From positions 372,001 through 436,000 of the forward strand of contig WIUZ02000011.1 of NCBI GenBank assembly GCA_015956445.1: a stretch of 64,000 nucleotides of DNA, read 5' to 3'. Numbering within the stretch: the first letter of the stretch is position 1; the number at the start of each line of letters is the position of its first letter. Of the stretch, positions 46,521-56,516 are shown in pieces. Source of the DNA: Thelephora terrestris. Lineage: Eukaryota > Basidiomycota > Agaricomycetes > Thelephorales > Thelephoraceae. A program made the translations under genes and the position numbers. Below the pieces are notes generated by a model. The model had not been told where the DNA came from and did not search any database. It saw only the letters and a program-made list of their open reading frames with translations.

Positions 46521-47383
46521 GTTGTGAGTGTAACAAAGGAGGATTTGTTGGAAGACCAGTCATCCAACCCCCTTTGGTTATATACCAAATGCCACGCCCT
46601 TTCCACGACTCAGGAGTTGAGTCATCATTTCTATTGTTTACTGCGCATGACCCACATGACATCATATGCCCCTATCTTTAGTCATATGCTCCCCTTCTGC
46701 CATTGGCTGTTAGTCAGCCATACCCACATTCCTTCCGAACATTCTCAGGATATGTCATGCTTTGAAATTGCTCTGTAATGCTCTCAAATTGCTATTGGCC
46801 GCCACACTTTCGTTTATCAGCTGATAATTTGTAGCATTAGTCACCACGTAACGCACAGACCATGCAGTGCTGTGCACGGACCATGTTTGTCTGTGTTTAT
46901 ATCCATAGTGTAGTTACATGTAACGGTCACATCACTGTCAGGGCCACTCTACCCCAACAACTACCAGTTCACTGAGCCGACTCCGCAGAGTACTCACTAG
47001 TCCAACTAGCTTGTGAGAGAACGATCACGTCTCTATTCTTCCGGTAGGTTGTCCGAGGTCACTGCAAGTCAGGTCGAGATCCTAAAGAGAAACCCAACCT
47101 AAACCGTACTTCGTTCGGTTTAACAAACAAGGGTTGATCCCTACAACAGGATTGATGACTCCACCAGTTGATCGACTGGACGCTCGAGGTGTTCTAATAT
47201 GACTGCTGAGAGTCTATAGTTACGAGGCGCAGTTGACGCGCAGAGCGGGAGGGAGAGCAGATGGGGGATGTCTTGGATCAAACAAGAAACTCTGACTTGG
47301 CCTTAACTGCAACTGGGCTGAGAAGGGCAGAGGATTTCCTGAGGTAACAAAACTAAGGTACTACGATACAGCCACAGTTGCTA

Positions 47384-47389
47384 CTTATA
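47384..47389 (-). promoter_or_regulatory. LTR-side TATA box of X
   Basis: TATAAG on the minus strand within 'ttagtataagtagcaactg', about 450 bases before the CCCTGACA end of the element. The same site in X' is at 53754-53759. Confidence 0.45.
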
Positions 47390-48240
47390 CTAAAGGAGTG
47401 GCCATGACGTCAATACCCTAATATACCCTTATCAAGTCCAAAACAAAGGGAGATAAGGAGTGTGAGAACGCTAAGTAAGGGAAGCGAACAAAGGTGACGC
47501 GTGGGAGAATAAAGGACAAAGGGCCTTACTAGCGTGTGAAGGATTGCATAAAAGATAACGAATGTCCGCATGAAACATAGGGGTAAAGATAACACTAGTC
47601 CAAATGGAAATAGGAGCATGGGGTCGTGAAAGTTCGTACCTGGGGATCTCACCCAAGGGCCAGGTGTCAATCTCCCTTTACATGGCCTCTGCCAGCTGGA
47701 TTCGGGAGTAGAGACATTCAACATCCCTTGTTGTCTGTAGGCGGTAACAGCATCACGGACAAGTGGCAACCTCAACGTACGTCCGAACATGAGGAGGTCG
47801 GGCCTAGACTCATGGGACATGAGGGATTACAGATTCGCCGGCGTTTCACGCTAACGGCTACTCCACATGCGCTGGGCTAACCAGAAGAATCCTAGGGCGA
47901 TGCTTCCGAATAGCGGCGAGTCCTTCCTCCGGTTAGGAGACTGTGATGTGACTGTCCACGTGTGTGATCAGGGTCCAGGGTTGATCGTAATCGTAAAGTC
48001 ATGAGGGGTCGTAAAAGGGGTTCGTGATGTCATAAAGGGGTCATCAGGGTCTTGAGACCTATTTTTAGTGCGCGCGCGTTCTAGGCGTTCCGGAACGAAG
48101 TTCTTCCAAGGCCGTCCCGCGGGCCGAGGTGTCAGCTTGATGTAGTAAGCCAACGATGATGGTACAGGGGCGGAAGTTGATGTGACCCGGACCAATGAGG
48201 TTCGTCGAGGTAGGTCACGTGAAGGATCACCGATCTAGGC

Positions 48241-48246
48241 TATAAG
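48241..48246 (+). promoter_or_regulatory. TATA box of the X antisense gene
   Basis: TATAAG within 'ggctataagaagg', 73 bases upstream of the ATG at 48314; conserved in X' (52905-52900). Confidence 0.5.
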
Positions 48247-48313
48247 AAGGACGTCTTCTTGGAGCCATCCTTGATCAGCAACACCAGCAACTTCCCCATC
48301 ATCTTACCAAAAC

Positions 48314-49917
48314 ATGTCCTTCCCCAACAACCATACCTACAAAGTCGCCAATGGTATCTCCACCATCTCTCGCATCGATCGTCGTGCCGCCGCCCGCAAG
48401 TCCTACGCTTGTGCAGCTGGGACTCCCTATACCACGGATGACCAGGTTTGGGGGAGACCTAGAGCTTTATGTGCTAGCACTAACGCCTTCCTCTAGGTAG
48501 AGGTTACGTTCTTTTGGGCGTTGATGTCCAGCTAACGGCTTCTAGATCTTGGAGGTCGTCACGGAGGTGGACGCCGAACGTTTCAGGGAGACGATGCCTC
48601 ATTTGATGGGGTTGACCTGGGACGATGAGCTCTGGGTCCGTACGATCATTGCCGAGAAGGTGGCCTTCCAAATGAGGGGTAGGTTCGGGGAGCTGGAGCA
48701 TCCGATCAAGAAGGAGCTCTGGTATACCCTGCAAAGGGGAATCTATGATCAGGACCTATTGGAGCACGGAGCAACCGTTCCTCGGGCCGTCTGCCATGCC
48801 ACTGCCGCCACCTCGTTATTGTGGTCGCTCGTTCGGGAGGGGGAGAGCAAGGTAGGTTCTCCGTTTGAATAGTCGAGTATGACTCTCAACTAATCAAACT
48901 GCCTAGGTTGAACGTTTGGAGCGTGAGGTGAAGGAGGCGAAGGCAGACGTCCTTCGTTTGTCGGCGGAGGGTCTTCAGATGAAGGAGACCTTGGCCGCCT
49001 TCCAGCAGGGGACGAACGAGGCGTTGGAGGCAATGGTCGCCAACCATCAGGAGTTGATCGCAGGGTTGAAGGTTAGGGACAACAACATTAAAGGAGCGTT
49101 GGCCAGGAGGGATGAAAAGGTAATGCCTCTTTCATCATTGCTTCAAATGATGAAAGCTGACATTTCCTAGACCGAAGAACTCGAGAACGTGGTGGCTGTG
49201 TTGACAGCGCAGGTCGAGTCCTTGCAGGACAAGACCTGCAACTGCAAGGAGGGTCCCAAATTGGTTGGTCAGGGGACAGCCGATGTTCCGTTCGAGTTGG
49301 AGTACGCCGACGAGGTGGTACTGCCATCGCCTAACCCGTCGTCCTATGCGACGCCTCCGATCGAGAACACGGTTCCCGTTCCGACACCAGGTCCGGCTTC
49401 CACCTTGGCCGCTTCCGACAAGGAGAATTGTGGGCGTTGCGCCTTGCAGCCGATCCATCAGTTGGTGAAGATCGAGGACGAGGTCATGGAGGTTGACCGA
49501 GCTGAAGATGCTCCGAGGGTCGCCGAGGTACGTCCGGTGACTAAGGGGCAACGTTGCAAACACTCTCGACGCCGTCCTGCTCATCGCATGGCTCCATCGG
49601 CTAATCCCTATCCTCGACCAGTTGAGTCGGATGGTGACCAGTCTGGTCGAGGTGGAGGACGAGAGTTCCGCTATCGGTTCAACCGTCCCTTCCGACAGGT
49701 CGAGTCGGAGATCCAGCTTCGCCACCAGCGTCGACTCGCAATCCAGGATCCCGCCCAGGGGTCCGACGAGGGAGATGGAGGGTCGCTTGCCGACTACGTC
49801 GACAGTGCTGTCGAGCAATCACCCGGTGATGGAGATGTGGGACCAGGTGTTCAGCAGTTCGGTGACATCTGGGAGGCTGATCGGTCCGCTCGAAGGCATC
49901 TCTTCCTATCGGCTTGA
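48314..49917 (+). CDS. X antisense gene: coiled-coil protein of unknown function
   Basis: Exons 48314-48445, 48546-48851, 48907-49119 and 49171-49917 give 465 residues. Start MSFPNNHTYKVANGIS, then a helical domain ('MPHLMGLTWDDELWVRTIIA' to 'LVREGES'), then a coiled coil ('VERLEREVKEAKADVLRL' to 'TEELENVVAVLTAQVESLQDK') ending in the cysteine-bearing 'KTCNCKEG', then a Pro/Ser and acidic tail. The last part is uncertain: a third frame over 49622-50053 is also open and conserved in X', and could be reached by an intron starting at a GTACGT near 49528. No enzymatic motif is visible. The organisation (N-terminal domain, coiled coil, acidic tail, four exons, antisense to the LTR) parallels the Z gene though I see no sequence similarity. 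Confidence 0.65.
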
Positions 49918-50522
49918 ACTAGTCGTTCAGCTGAGTGCCGAAGATGGTGACGCCATGTTCGGGGAGGTTCTTGCGAGGAGGGGCCAGCACTACGATCTCC
50001 GGGATGGACAGTTGATGACCTTCAGGCCTGCCGTAGATAGAGTCGACTTTTGATGGGATTAGGATAGCACTTGTATAGCTTGTTGTGGCTTCGCTGGGAA
50101 TAGTACGCGCGTGTGTGTGTTTTGAATGATTGGTGTGAAGGATAAGGAGAGTGAAGCATTCAAACATAAGAAGTGGTAAGAAGAGTTCGAAGAAAGAGCG
50201 TGTTATAAAAAGTTTAAAAATACCATGTTCCTGACAATCACAAATCTAAGTAGTATATATACTCAGAGTAGTTTAGCCTGTACTCCTTAGATTTGTTATC
50301 ATCAGACTCTCCGTGACCTCTACTGCTGTGTGCTTAGAGCAAGAGTGCCTGAAGACCCTTGTCTCCTTCTTTCTCCTCTTCTCTTATCTAGTCTGTGAAG
50401 AGACTTCCGATATCCCTGGGTTTGCAACAGGGTTATAACTGTGTGTTTGACCCCTGAGTGTGATAGGTTTGGATAGCAAGAGTGCTATTGAAGTGTAGAG
50501 GTCGCGTCGGCCTGACAGTGGG

Positions 50523-50906
50523 TGCCTCAAGTACTGAGGCGCCTTGTTTGAGAAACTTGTCATGTGAGCGCATCGGGAGGTTCGCCGGGTCAACGGACCC
50601 CTCGGGTCGGTACAGCGGGACGTAGTGGATGTTCCCACCCTCGATGCGTATTCCAAGGATCTCACAAAATCGGCAAGGGTGGAGTGCATTGTGGCCCTTC
50701 ATCCGTGTCAGCTTTGCAATCCCTGGGTAATCGCCAAACCCCAGGATCAGGTAGACGTGTAGCCAGAACAACTCCTCTTCCCACGGATCCAGCGTTGCAA
50801 CTCCTTTTGCAAGTTCCTCGAGTTCGTCGTGGAGGGGGACCAGGTAAGAGTCCAGGTTTTTTACGGTGCCTGGGATAATACCGTAACAGAGAATGCGGTC
50901 ACGATG
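50523..50906 (-). pseudogene. CACTA transposase (TNP2), middle part b
   Basis: Minus strand, between Z2 and X'. Reads 'YLVPLHDELEELAKGV', 'LFWLHVYLILGFGDYPGIAKLTRMKGHNALHPCRFCEI' and 'YVPLYRPEGSVDPANLPMRSHDKF', the DDE-region landmarks of TNP2 (GD and 'MKGHNA..PCR.C'). It joins the piece at 54485-54213 across X' and the piece at 44790-42866 across Z2. Confidence 0.82.
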
Positions 50907-51229
50907 GGTGCTGTCAGGAACATGGTATTTTTAAACTTTTTATAACACACTCTTTCTTCGAACTCTTCTTACCTATTCTTATGTTTTAAATGCTTCACAC
51001 TCCTTATCCTTCACACCGATCATTCGAAAACACACACGCGCGTACTATTCCCAGCGAATCCACAACGAGCTATACAAGTGCTATCCAATCCCATCAAAAG
51101 TCGACTCTATCTACGGCAGGCCTGAAGGTCACCAAACGTCCATCTCGGAGATCGTAGTGCTGGCCCCTCCTCGCTAGGACCTCCCCGAACATGGCGTCAC
51201 CATCTTCGGCACTCAGCTGAACGACTAGT

Positions 51230-52832
51230 TCAAGCCGATAGGAAGAGATACCTTCGAGCGGACCGATCAGCCTCCCAGATGTCACCGAACTCTGGAACAC
51301 CTGGTCCCACATCGCCATCACCGGGTGACTGCTCGACAGCACTATCGACGTAGTCGGCAAGCGACCCTCCGTCTCCCTCGTCAGACCCCTGGGTAGGATC
51401 CTGGATTGCGAGTCGACGCTGGTGGCGAAGCTGGATCTCCGACTCGACCTGTCGGTAGGGACGGTTGATCCGATAGCGGAACTTTCGTCCCCCATCTCGA
51501 CCAGACTGGTCACCATCTGACTCAACTGGACGCGGGTATGGGTAAGCCGATGGAGCCATGCGATGAGCAGGACGGCGTCGAGAGCGCTTGCAACGTTGCC
51601 CCTTAGTCACCGGACGTACCTCGGCGACCCTCGGAGCATCTTCGGCTCGGTCAACCTCTATGACCTCATCTTCGATCTTCACCAACTGATGGATCGGCTG
51701 CAAGACACAGCGCCCACAGTTCTCCTTGTCGGAAGCGGCCAGAGTGGAAGCCGGAGCCGGAGTCGGAACGGGAACCGAGTTCTCGATCGGAGGCGTCGCG
51801 TAGGACGACGGGTTAGGCGATGGGAGTACCACCTCGTCGGCGTACTCCAACTCGAACGGAACATCGGCAGTCCCCTGACCAACCAATTTGGGACCCTCCT
51901 TGCAGTTGCAGGTCTTGTCCTGCAAGGACTCAACCTGCGCTGTCAACACAGCCACCACGTTCTCGAGTTCTTCGGTCTAGGAAATGTCAGCTTCCATCAT
52001 TTTAAGCAATGATGAAAGCAGCATTACCTTTTCATCCCTCCTGGCCAACGCTCCCTTAATGTTGTTGTCCCTAACCTTCAACCCGGCGATCAACTCTTGA
52101 TGGTTGGCAACCATCGCCTCCAACGCTTCGTTCGTCCCCTGCTGGAAGGCAGCCAAGGTCTCCTTCAATTGAAGACCCTCTGCTGATAGACGAAGGACGT
52201 CTGCCTTCGCTTCCTTTACCTCCCGCTCCAACCGTTCAACCTAGGCAGTCTGGTTAGTCGAGAGTCATACTCGAATATTCAGACAGAAAACCTACCCGGC
52301 TTTCTCCTTCTCGAACGAGCGACCACAAGAGACTAGTGGAAGCGGTAGCATGACGGATGGCCCGAGGAACGGTCGCTCTGTGCTCCAACAGATCCTGATC
52401 GTAGATTCCCCTCTGCAGGGTGTACCAGAGCTCCTTTTTGATCGGATGCTCCAGCTCCCCAAACCTACCCCGCATTCGGAAGGCCACCTTCTCGGCAATG
52501 ATCGTACGGACCCAGAGCTCGTCGTCCCAGGTCAACCCCATCAAATGAGGCATCGTTTCCCTGAGACGTTCGGCGTCCACTTCCGTCACGACCTCCAAGA
52601 TCTAGAAGCCGTTAGTCTGACATCAAACACCAAAAGAACGTTCCTCTACCTAGAGGAAGACGTTAGTGCAAATACACAAAGCTCTAGGTCTCCCCCATAC
52701 CTGGTCATCCGTGGCATAGGGAGTCCCAGCCGCACAGGCATAGGACTTGCGAGCGGCGGCACGACGGTCAATGCGAGAGATGGTAGAGATACCATTGGCG
52801 ACTTTGTAGGTATGGTTGTTGGGGAAGGACAT
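51230..52832 (-). CDS. X' antisense gene: coiled-coil protein, copy of the X gene
   Basis: Exons 52832-52701, 52601-52296, 52240-52028 and 51976-51230, same lengths and phases as in X. No stop or frameshift. Scattered replacements concentrate in the last 150 residues. The alternative C-terminal frame (51525-51094, ending 'FRPAVDRVDF') is open here too, so either could be the true end. Promoter: TATAAG at 52905-52900. Confidence 0.65.
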
Positions 52833-53753
52833 GTTTTGGTAAGATGATGGGGAAGTTGCTGGTGTTGCTGATCAAGGATGGCTCCAAGAAGACGTCCTTC
52901 TTATAGCCTAGATCGGTGATCCTTCACGTGACCTACCTCGACGAACCTCATTGGTCCGGGTCACATCAACTTCCGCCCCTGTACCATCATCGTTGGCTTA
53001 CTACATCAAGCTGACACCTCGGCCCGCGGGACGGCCTTGGAAGAACTTCGTTCCGGAACGCCTAGAACGCGCGCGCACTAAAAATAGGTCTCAAGACCCT
53101 GATGACCCCTTTATGACATCACGAACCCCTTTTACGACCCCTCATGACTTTACGATTACGATCAACCCTGGACCCTGATCACACACGTGGACAGTCACAT
53201 CACAGTCTCCTAACCGGAGGAAGGAATCACCGTTATTCGGAAGGGGTGCCTTAGACTCCTTTTGTTTAGCCCAGTGAATGTGGAGTAGCCGTTAGCGTGA
53301 AACGCCGGCGAATCTGTAATCCCTCATGTCCCATGAGTCTAGGCCCGACCTCCTCATGTTCGGACGTACGTTGAGGTTGCCACTAGTCCGTGATGCTGTT
53401 ACCGCCTACAGACAACAAGGGATGTTGCATGGCTCTACTCCCGAATCCGCTGGCATAGCTATGTAAAGGGAGATTGCTACCTGGCCCTTGGGTGTGATCC
53501 CCAGGTACGAACTTTCATGACCCCATGCCCCTTTTTCTTTTAGGACTAGTGTTATCTTTACCCCTATGTTTCATGCGGACATTCGTTATCTTTTATGCAA
53601 TCCTTCACACGCTAGTAAGGCCCTTTGTCCTTTATTCTCCCACGTGTCACCTTGTTCGCTTCCCTTACTTAGCGTTCTCACACTCCTTATCTCCCTTTGT
53701 TCTGGACTTGATAAGGGTATATTAGGGTATTGACGTCATGGCCACTCCTTTAG

Positions 53754-53759
53754 TATAAG
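53754..53759 (+). promoter_or_regulatory. LTR-side TATA box of X'
   Basis: TATAAG directed to the right, preceded by a CRE-like 'TGACGTCA' at 53731-53738, about 450 bases from the end CCCTGACA. The TGACGTCA site is a palindrome recognised by bZIP activators in fungi and is also present in X on the other strand. Confidence 0.45.
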
Positions 53760-54212
53760 TAGCAACTGTGGCTGTATCGTAGTACCTTAGTTTTGTTACC
53801 TCAGGAAATCCTCTGCCCTTCTCAGCCCAGTTGCAGTTAAGGCCAAGTCAGAGTTTCTTGTTTGATCCAAGACATCCCCCATCTGCTCTCCCTCCCGCTC
53901 TGCGCGTCAACTGCGCCTCGTAACTATAGACTCTCCGCAGTCATATTAGAACACCTCGAGCGTCCAGTCGATCAACTGGTGGAGTCATCAATCCTGTTGT
54001 AGGGATCAACCCTTGTTTGTTAAACCGAACGAAGTACGGTTTAGGTTGGGTTTCTCTTTAGGATTTCGATCTGACTTGCAGTGACCTCGGACAACCTACC
54101 GGAAGAATAGAGACGTGATCGTTCTCTCACAAGCTAGTTGGACTAGTGAGTACTCTGCGGAGTCGGCTCAGTGAACTGGTAGTTGTTGGGGTAGAGTGGC
54201 CCTGACAGGTGC

Positions 54213-54485
54213 GAACCTTTGGGGGTAGGTTGTAGTTGATGAGGATGACTGGCCAGATGGAGTGATGGTGACGGCTGAAGTAGGTAACACCATCAAGCGA
54301 GATGCCGAGAGCGATGACACGAGGGTCCGAGAAATATTTTCCACCCTGGGTTTGGCCATCAACGACGACCGGTTTCTCGAGGAGATCATGGTAGATCGAC
54401 GAGTCAAATATGTCCCGAATGATGTTATTGCTGTCACTGGTGCGGGTGAAGTTGTCTCGATACTTCAGCTGTTTTGCAATGGTCT
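54213..54485 (-). pseudogene. CACTA transposase (TNP2), middle part a
   Basis: Minus strand: 'KTIAKQLKYRDNF', 'DIFDSSIYHDLLEKPVVVDG', 'RVIALGISLDGVTYF' and 'SIWPVILINYNLPPKVRT', which are the 'D.F..YR.L', 'D.AL.L..DG' and 'W.+.L.NYNLPP..R' blocks of TNP2. Bordered by the CACTG MITE at its N-terminal side and by X' at its C-terminal side. Confidence 0.85.
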
Positions 54486-54488
54486 TGT

Positions 54489-55015
54489 CACTGGGGGCAA
54501 GGGCCTGAATACCCACCGGGCACATTGTGATTACATTGTGGTCACAGTCAAAAAGTGACTCCAATGTGCCCAGTGGGTACATTGTGAACACATTTTGAAT
54601 GTACTCCATCATGTGAATCAAATTTTGCCATCACCAAACATGTAGATCACATTCAAAACTTGCCCTAAAAAGTTTTTCGAATGCGATCGACGATCACATT
54701 CACAATGTATTCAACATGTGGAGGAATTGGTGGGGTACATTGTGAACACATTTTGAATGTCGTCGATTTTACAATGTGAATCGAATGTATTCAAAATATG
54801 CCTAGAACATGTGTTTTGGTGCATTATGGTCACATGACTGGGTACATTGTAAATGCGATCAGTATTTGCCCAGCGGTAATATTAAATTCACATTTTTGGG
54901 CACATTTTGAATGTACCTGATTTTTACCCACCGGGCACATTGGGATCACTTGTTGACTGTAACCACAATGTAATCACAATGTACCTGGTGGGTATTTGGG
55001 CCCTTGCCCCCAGTG
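54489..55015. mobile_element. Fold-back CACTG MITE (527 bp) inside TNP2
   Basis: Ends CACTGGGGGCAAGGGC / GCCCTTGCCCCCAGTG, flanked by TGT at 54486-54488 and 55016-55018. Both arms run nearly to the middle (near 54750) with imperfect inversion and many 'cacattttgaatgt' and 'acccaccgggcacattgtg' motifs. It shares its first 14 bases with the element in RepHel, so the two belong to one mobilised family, but the internal repeats differ. Excision with one TGT restores the TNP2 frame ('VMMKD|KTIAKQL'). Confidence 0.88.
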
Positions 55016-55018
55016 TGT

Positions 55019-55913
55019 CCTTCATCATCACTTGGAGTTGATTCTTCACAGGCAAATATTGAAATTGTTTGGCCGGGACTCCAGGTGCCTTGTACCGGGA
55101 TTTTCTGCAGTACGGACAAATATCAAGACTCGCATAGGACCCGGTAAAACAACAGCAGCCGCCAGGACAGCGGTCAACTTGTCCCGGCTTCAACCCCGAC
55201 AGAAATGCGACGCGCTTTCGCGTTCGCCAGCGCGATGCCAGAGTGACCTTGTGGGGAAACATGTAGCGAAGTTTTTCATAGCGTGCATTGGAGGTGCCTT
55301 CGGTAAGATGAAAATTGAACGCGCATAGATTGTCAAGGTCAGCCTCGTTGATGGAATGCCGGGCTGTGCGGCTCGGTTAGCCAGCGTCCATCAGAAAGTG
55401 ATTAGAGCTCACCAGCCCTCGCCGCATCGAGCTGAAATTTCAAACCCATCACCCCCGGTTTGCAAGTCCCTCGCTCCCCGCTGTCACTATCCTCGTCGTC
55501 AGCATCGCTCCAACCGTTCCCCCCCTCAGAGTCACAGTTGTACGCAGAGAGAGAATCACTTGCAAGATTCTCTGATTCAGGGGGAGAGTCGTAATCAATG
55601 TGCTCAAGCTCGTTGTCGAACGTTGTCCCTAGGCACGGTAAGTCCTGCTTTTCAGCATCAGTAAAACTCGAGGCTGACCTGTTCCTTGCAAATCTTCCGT
55701 CACTGTGGACTTAACCAGATTGCTTAGTCCCGCACCTGGCAAAGGCCTTTTTGTCAACAGGAATGGGCGAGGTATGGGGACAGTGGACTTTGTCAGCTTG
55801 ACATTGACCGATGACCGCCACGCGCGTGTGTGCCTCGCAATCGTCTTGGGATTTGTCGACCCACAACCATCGATACATCGCCGAGCCGACCGCTTGTTCT
55901 TTTGCCCAGTCAT
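55019..55913 (-). pseudogene. CACTA transposase (TNP2), N-terminal part
   Basis: Minus strand. The clearest stretch is at 55262-55019: 'FPHKVTLASRWRTRKRVAFL', 'CPGGCCCFTGSYASLDICPYCRKSRY' and 'KQFQYLPVKNQLQVMM', the 'C..CG..RY' and 'F.Y.PL...L' blocks before the catalytic core. Upstream, a long acidic region ('LLDNELEHIDYDSPPESENL') and a possible N-terminal 'TNPKTIARHTRAW' lie in different frames, so introns or damage separate them. The true start was not determined. The intergenic part up to 56110 should hold a promoter shared with the divergent small gene. Confidence 0.65.
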
Positions 55914-56110
55914 TCAAGTTCCGAGGCCACAATACAGCAGGATCGGCAGCGTTGGCTGCAAAAGACGGCACTCGCTGCTGTCGCTGTTCCCCGCCCGATG
56001 CCCCTGTCCCGCATCTGGTGGGGTCGATGATGTCAGCCCGATGGACTTGGGCACAGAAACGGACCACCCCCCCTACTGTGCTTTCCCAACTCTTCTCTTC
56101 TCCCGTCATC

Positions 56111-56516
56111 ATGGCACCGACGGCAACAGCCTCTACCAGCAAACCATCAAAAGACCTCTTGAAGATGTCAAAAACCAAACTCCTCCACTTGCTCCAAACC
56201 ACTATCACCGAAAAGGAGGAACTTGACAAAAAACGCGGTCAGTATTTGCATTTCCCCATTCCTCACCAAGAAGCCCACGAGACGTTAATCACATCACACG
56301 GTCAATATTCTCATGTTAGAAAAATTTCAGAAGAAGTACAAACGTGCGAAGAAGGCCCTCGACACTGGCCAGCAGTCCAACGGATCAGCAACGAAGGAGC
56401 TGATCCCCTATCCCACCGGGAAGACTCATGGCCGCGGCGAGTATAACCTTGCGGACGACCTTCTTTCACAGGTTTCAGCTACTTTTTCCCCATGGGTCAT
56501 GGGCCATACGGCGTGA
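56111..56516 (+). pseudogene. Probable CACTA accessory gene, truncated by minisatellite
   Basis: ATG 56111; exon to about 56238 (MAPTATASTSKPSKDLLKMS... ELDKKR), an 80-nt intron ending at 'ctcatgttag', then 'EKFQKKYKRAKKALDTG' and 'LIPYPTGKTHGRGEYNLADD'. The last block resembles the 'LIPKP.G.AGR..GYNL' motif of small coiled-coil proteins found beside transposases in Agaricomycetes (from memory, not checked). After 'NLADDLLSQ' the frame runs straight into the 45-bp repeats and stops at 56516, so the rest of the gene has been lost or replaced. It is divergent from TNP2, as expected of a second CACTA gene. Confidence 0.45.

Larger units (their letters stand above)
46936..50236 (-). mobile_element. 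Element X: putative giant solo LTR (3.3 kb), nested in Z2
   Basis: Ends TGTCAGGGCCACTC and ...CATGTTCCTGACA (7-bp inverted TGTCAGG/CCTGACA), flanked by ATCAC at 46931-46935 and 50237-50241. No long terminal repeats and no pol genes. On the minus strand it reads TGTCAGGAACATGG ... TATAAG (47389-47384) ... CCCTGACA, that is, a U3 of about 2.8 kb followed by a promoter and about 450 bases of R-U5. A gene on the plus strand, antisense to that promoter, fills U3. An inverted second copy, X', stands at 50912-54207, only 675 bases away. Confidence 0.7.
44796..50517 (+). mobile_element. Element Z2: second giant solo LTR-like copy, split by X
   Basis: Ends TGTGATGATTTCG and GGCCTGACA as in Z1; target duplication GTGGG at 44791-44795 and 50518-50522. 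Without the nested X (46936-50236) it is about 2.4 kb and matches Z1 closely over its whole length, including the antisense gene and both TATA boxes. It sits in the TNP2 transposase gene. X has separated the antisense gene and U3 part (44796-46935) from the TATA-R-U5 part (50242-50517), so its LTR promoter is now cut from its upstream region. Confidence 0.78.
50912..54207 (+). mobile_element. Element X': inverted second copy of X
   Basis: TGTCAGGAACATGG...GTGGCCCTGACA, flanked by GGTGC at 50907-50911 and 54208-54212. Nearly the same sequence as X in opposite orientation, including the open frames, splice sites, both TATA boxes and the R-U5-like end. Small indels (for example 53226-53280 versus the matching part of X near 47860-47930) show that the two copies have diverged and are not an assembly duplicate. 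It interrupts TNP2 between 'NYNLPPKVRT' and 'HRDRILCYGI'. Confidence 0.75.

Noticed and set aside
32823-50517. Z1 and Z2 as the two LTRs of a single retrotransposon enclosing 35.2-44.8 kb.
   Set aside because: Each has its own 5-bp duplication (CCATG, GTGGG), and the enclosed DNA holds a Helitron piece, a DUF6535 gene and a TNP2 piece rather than gag-pol.
46936-54207. X and X' as one large composite transposon or as the two LTRs of one retrotransposon.
   Set aside because: They are in opposite orientation and have different target duplications (ATCAC and GGTGC), so they are independent insertions.
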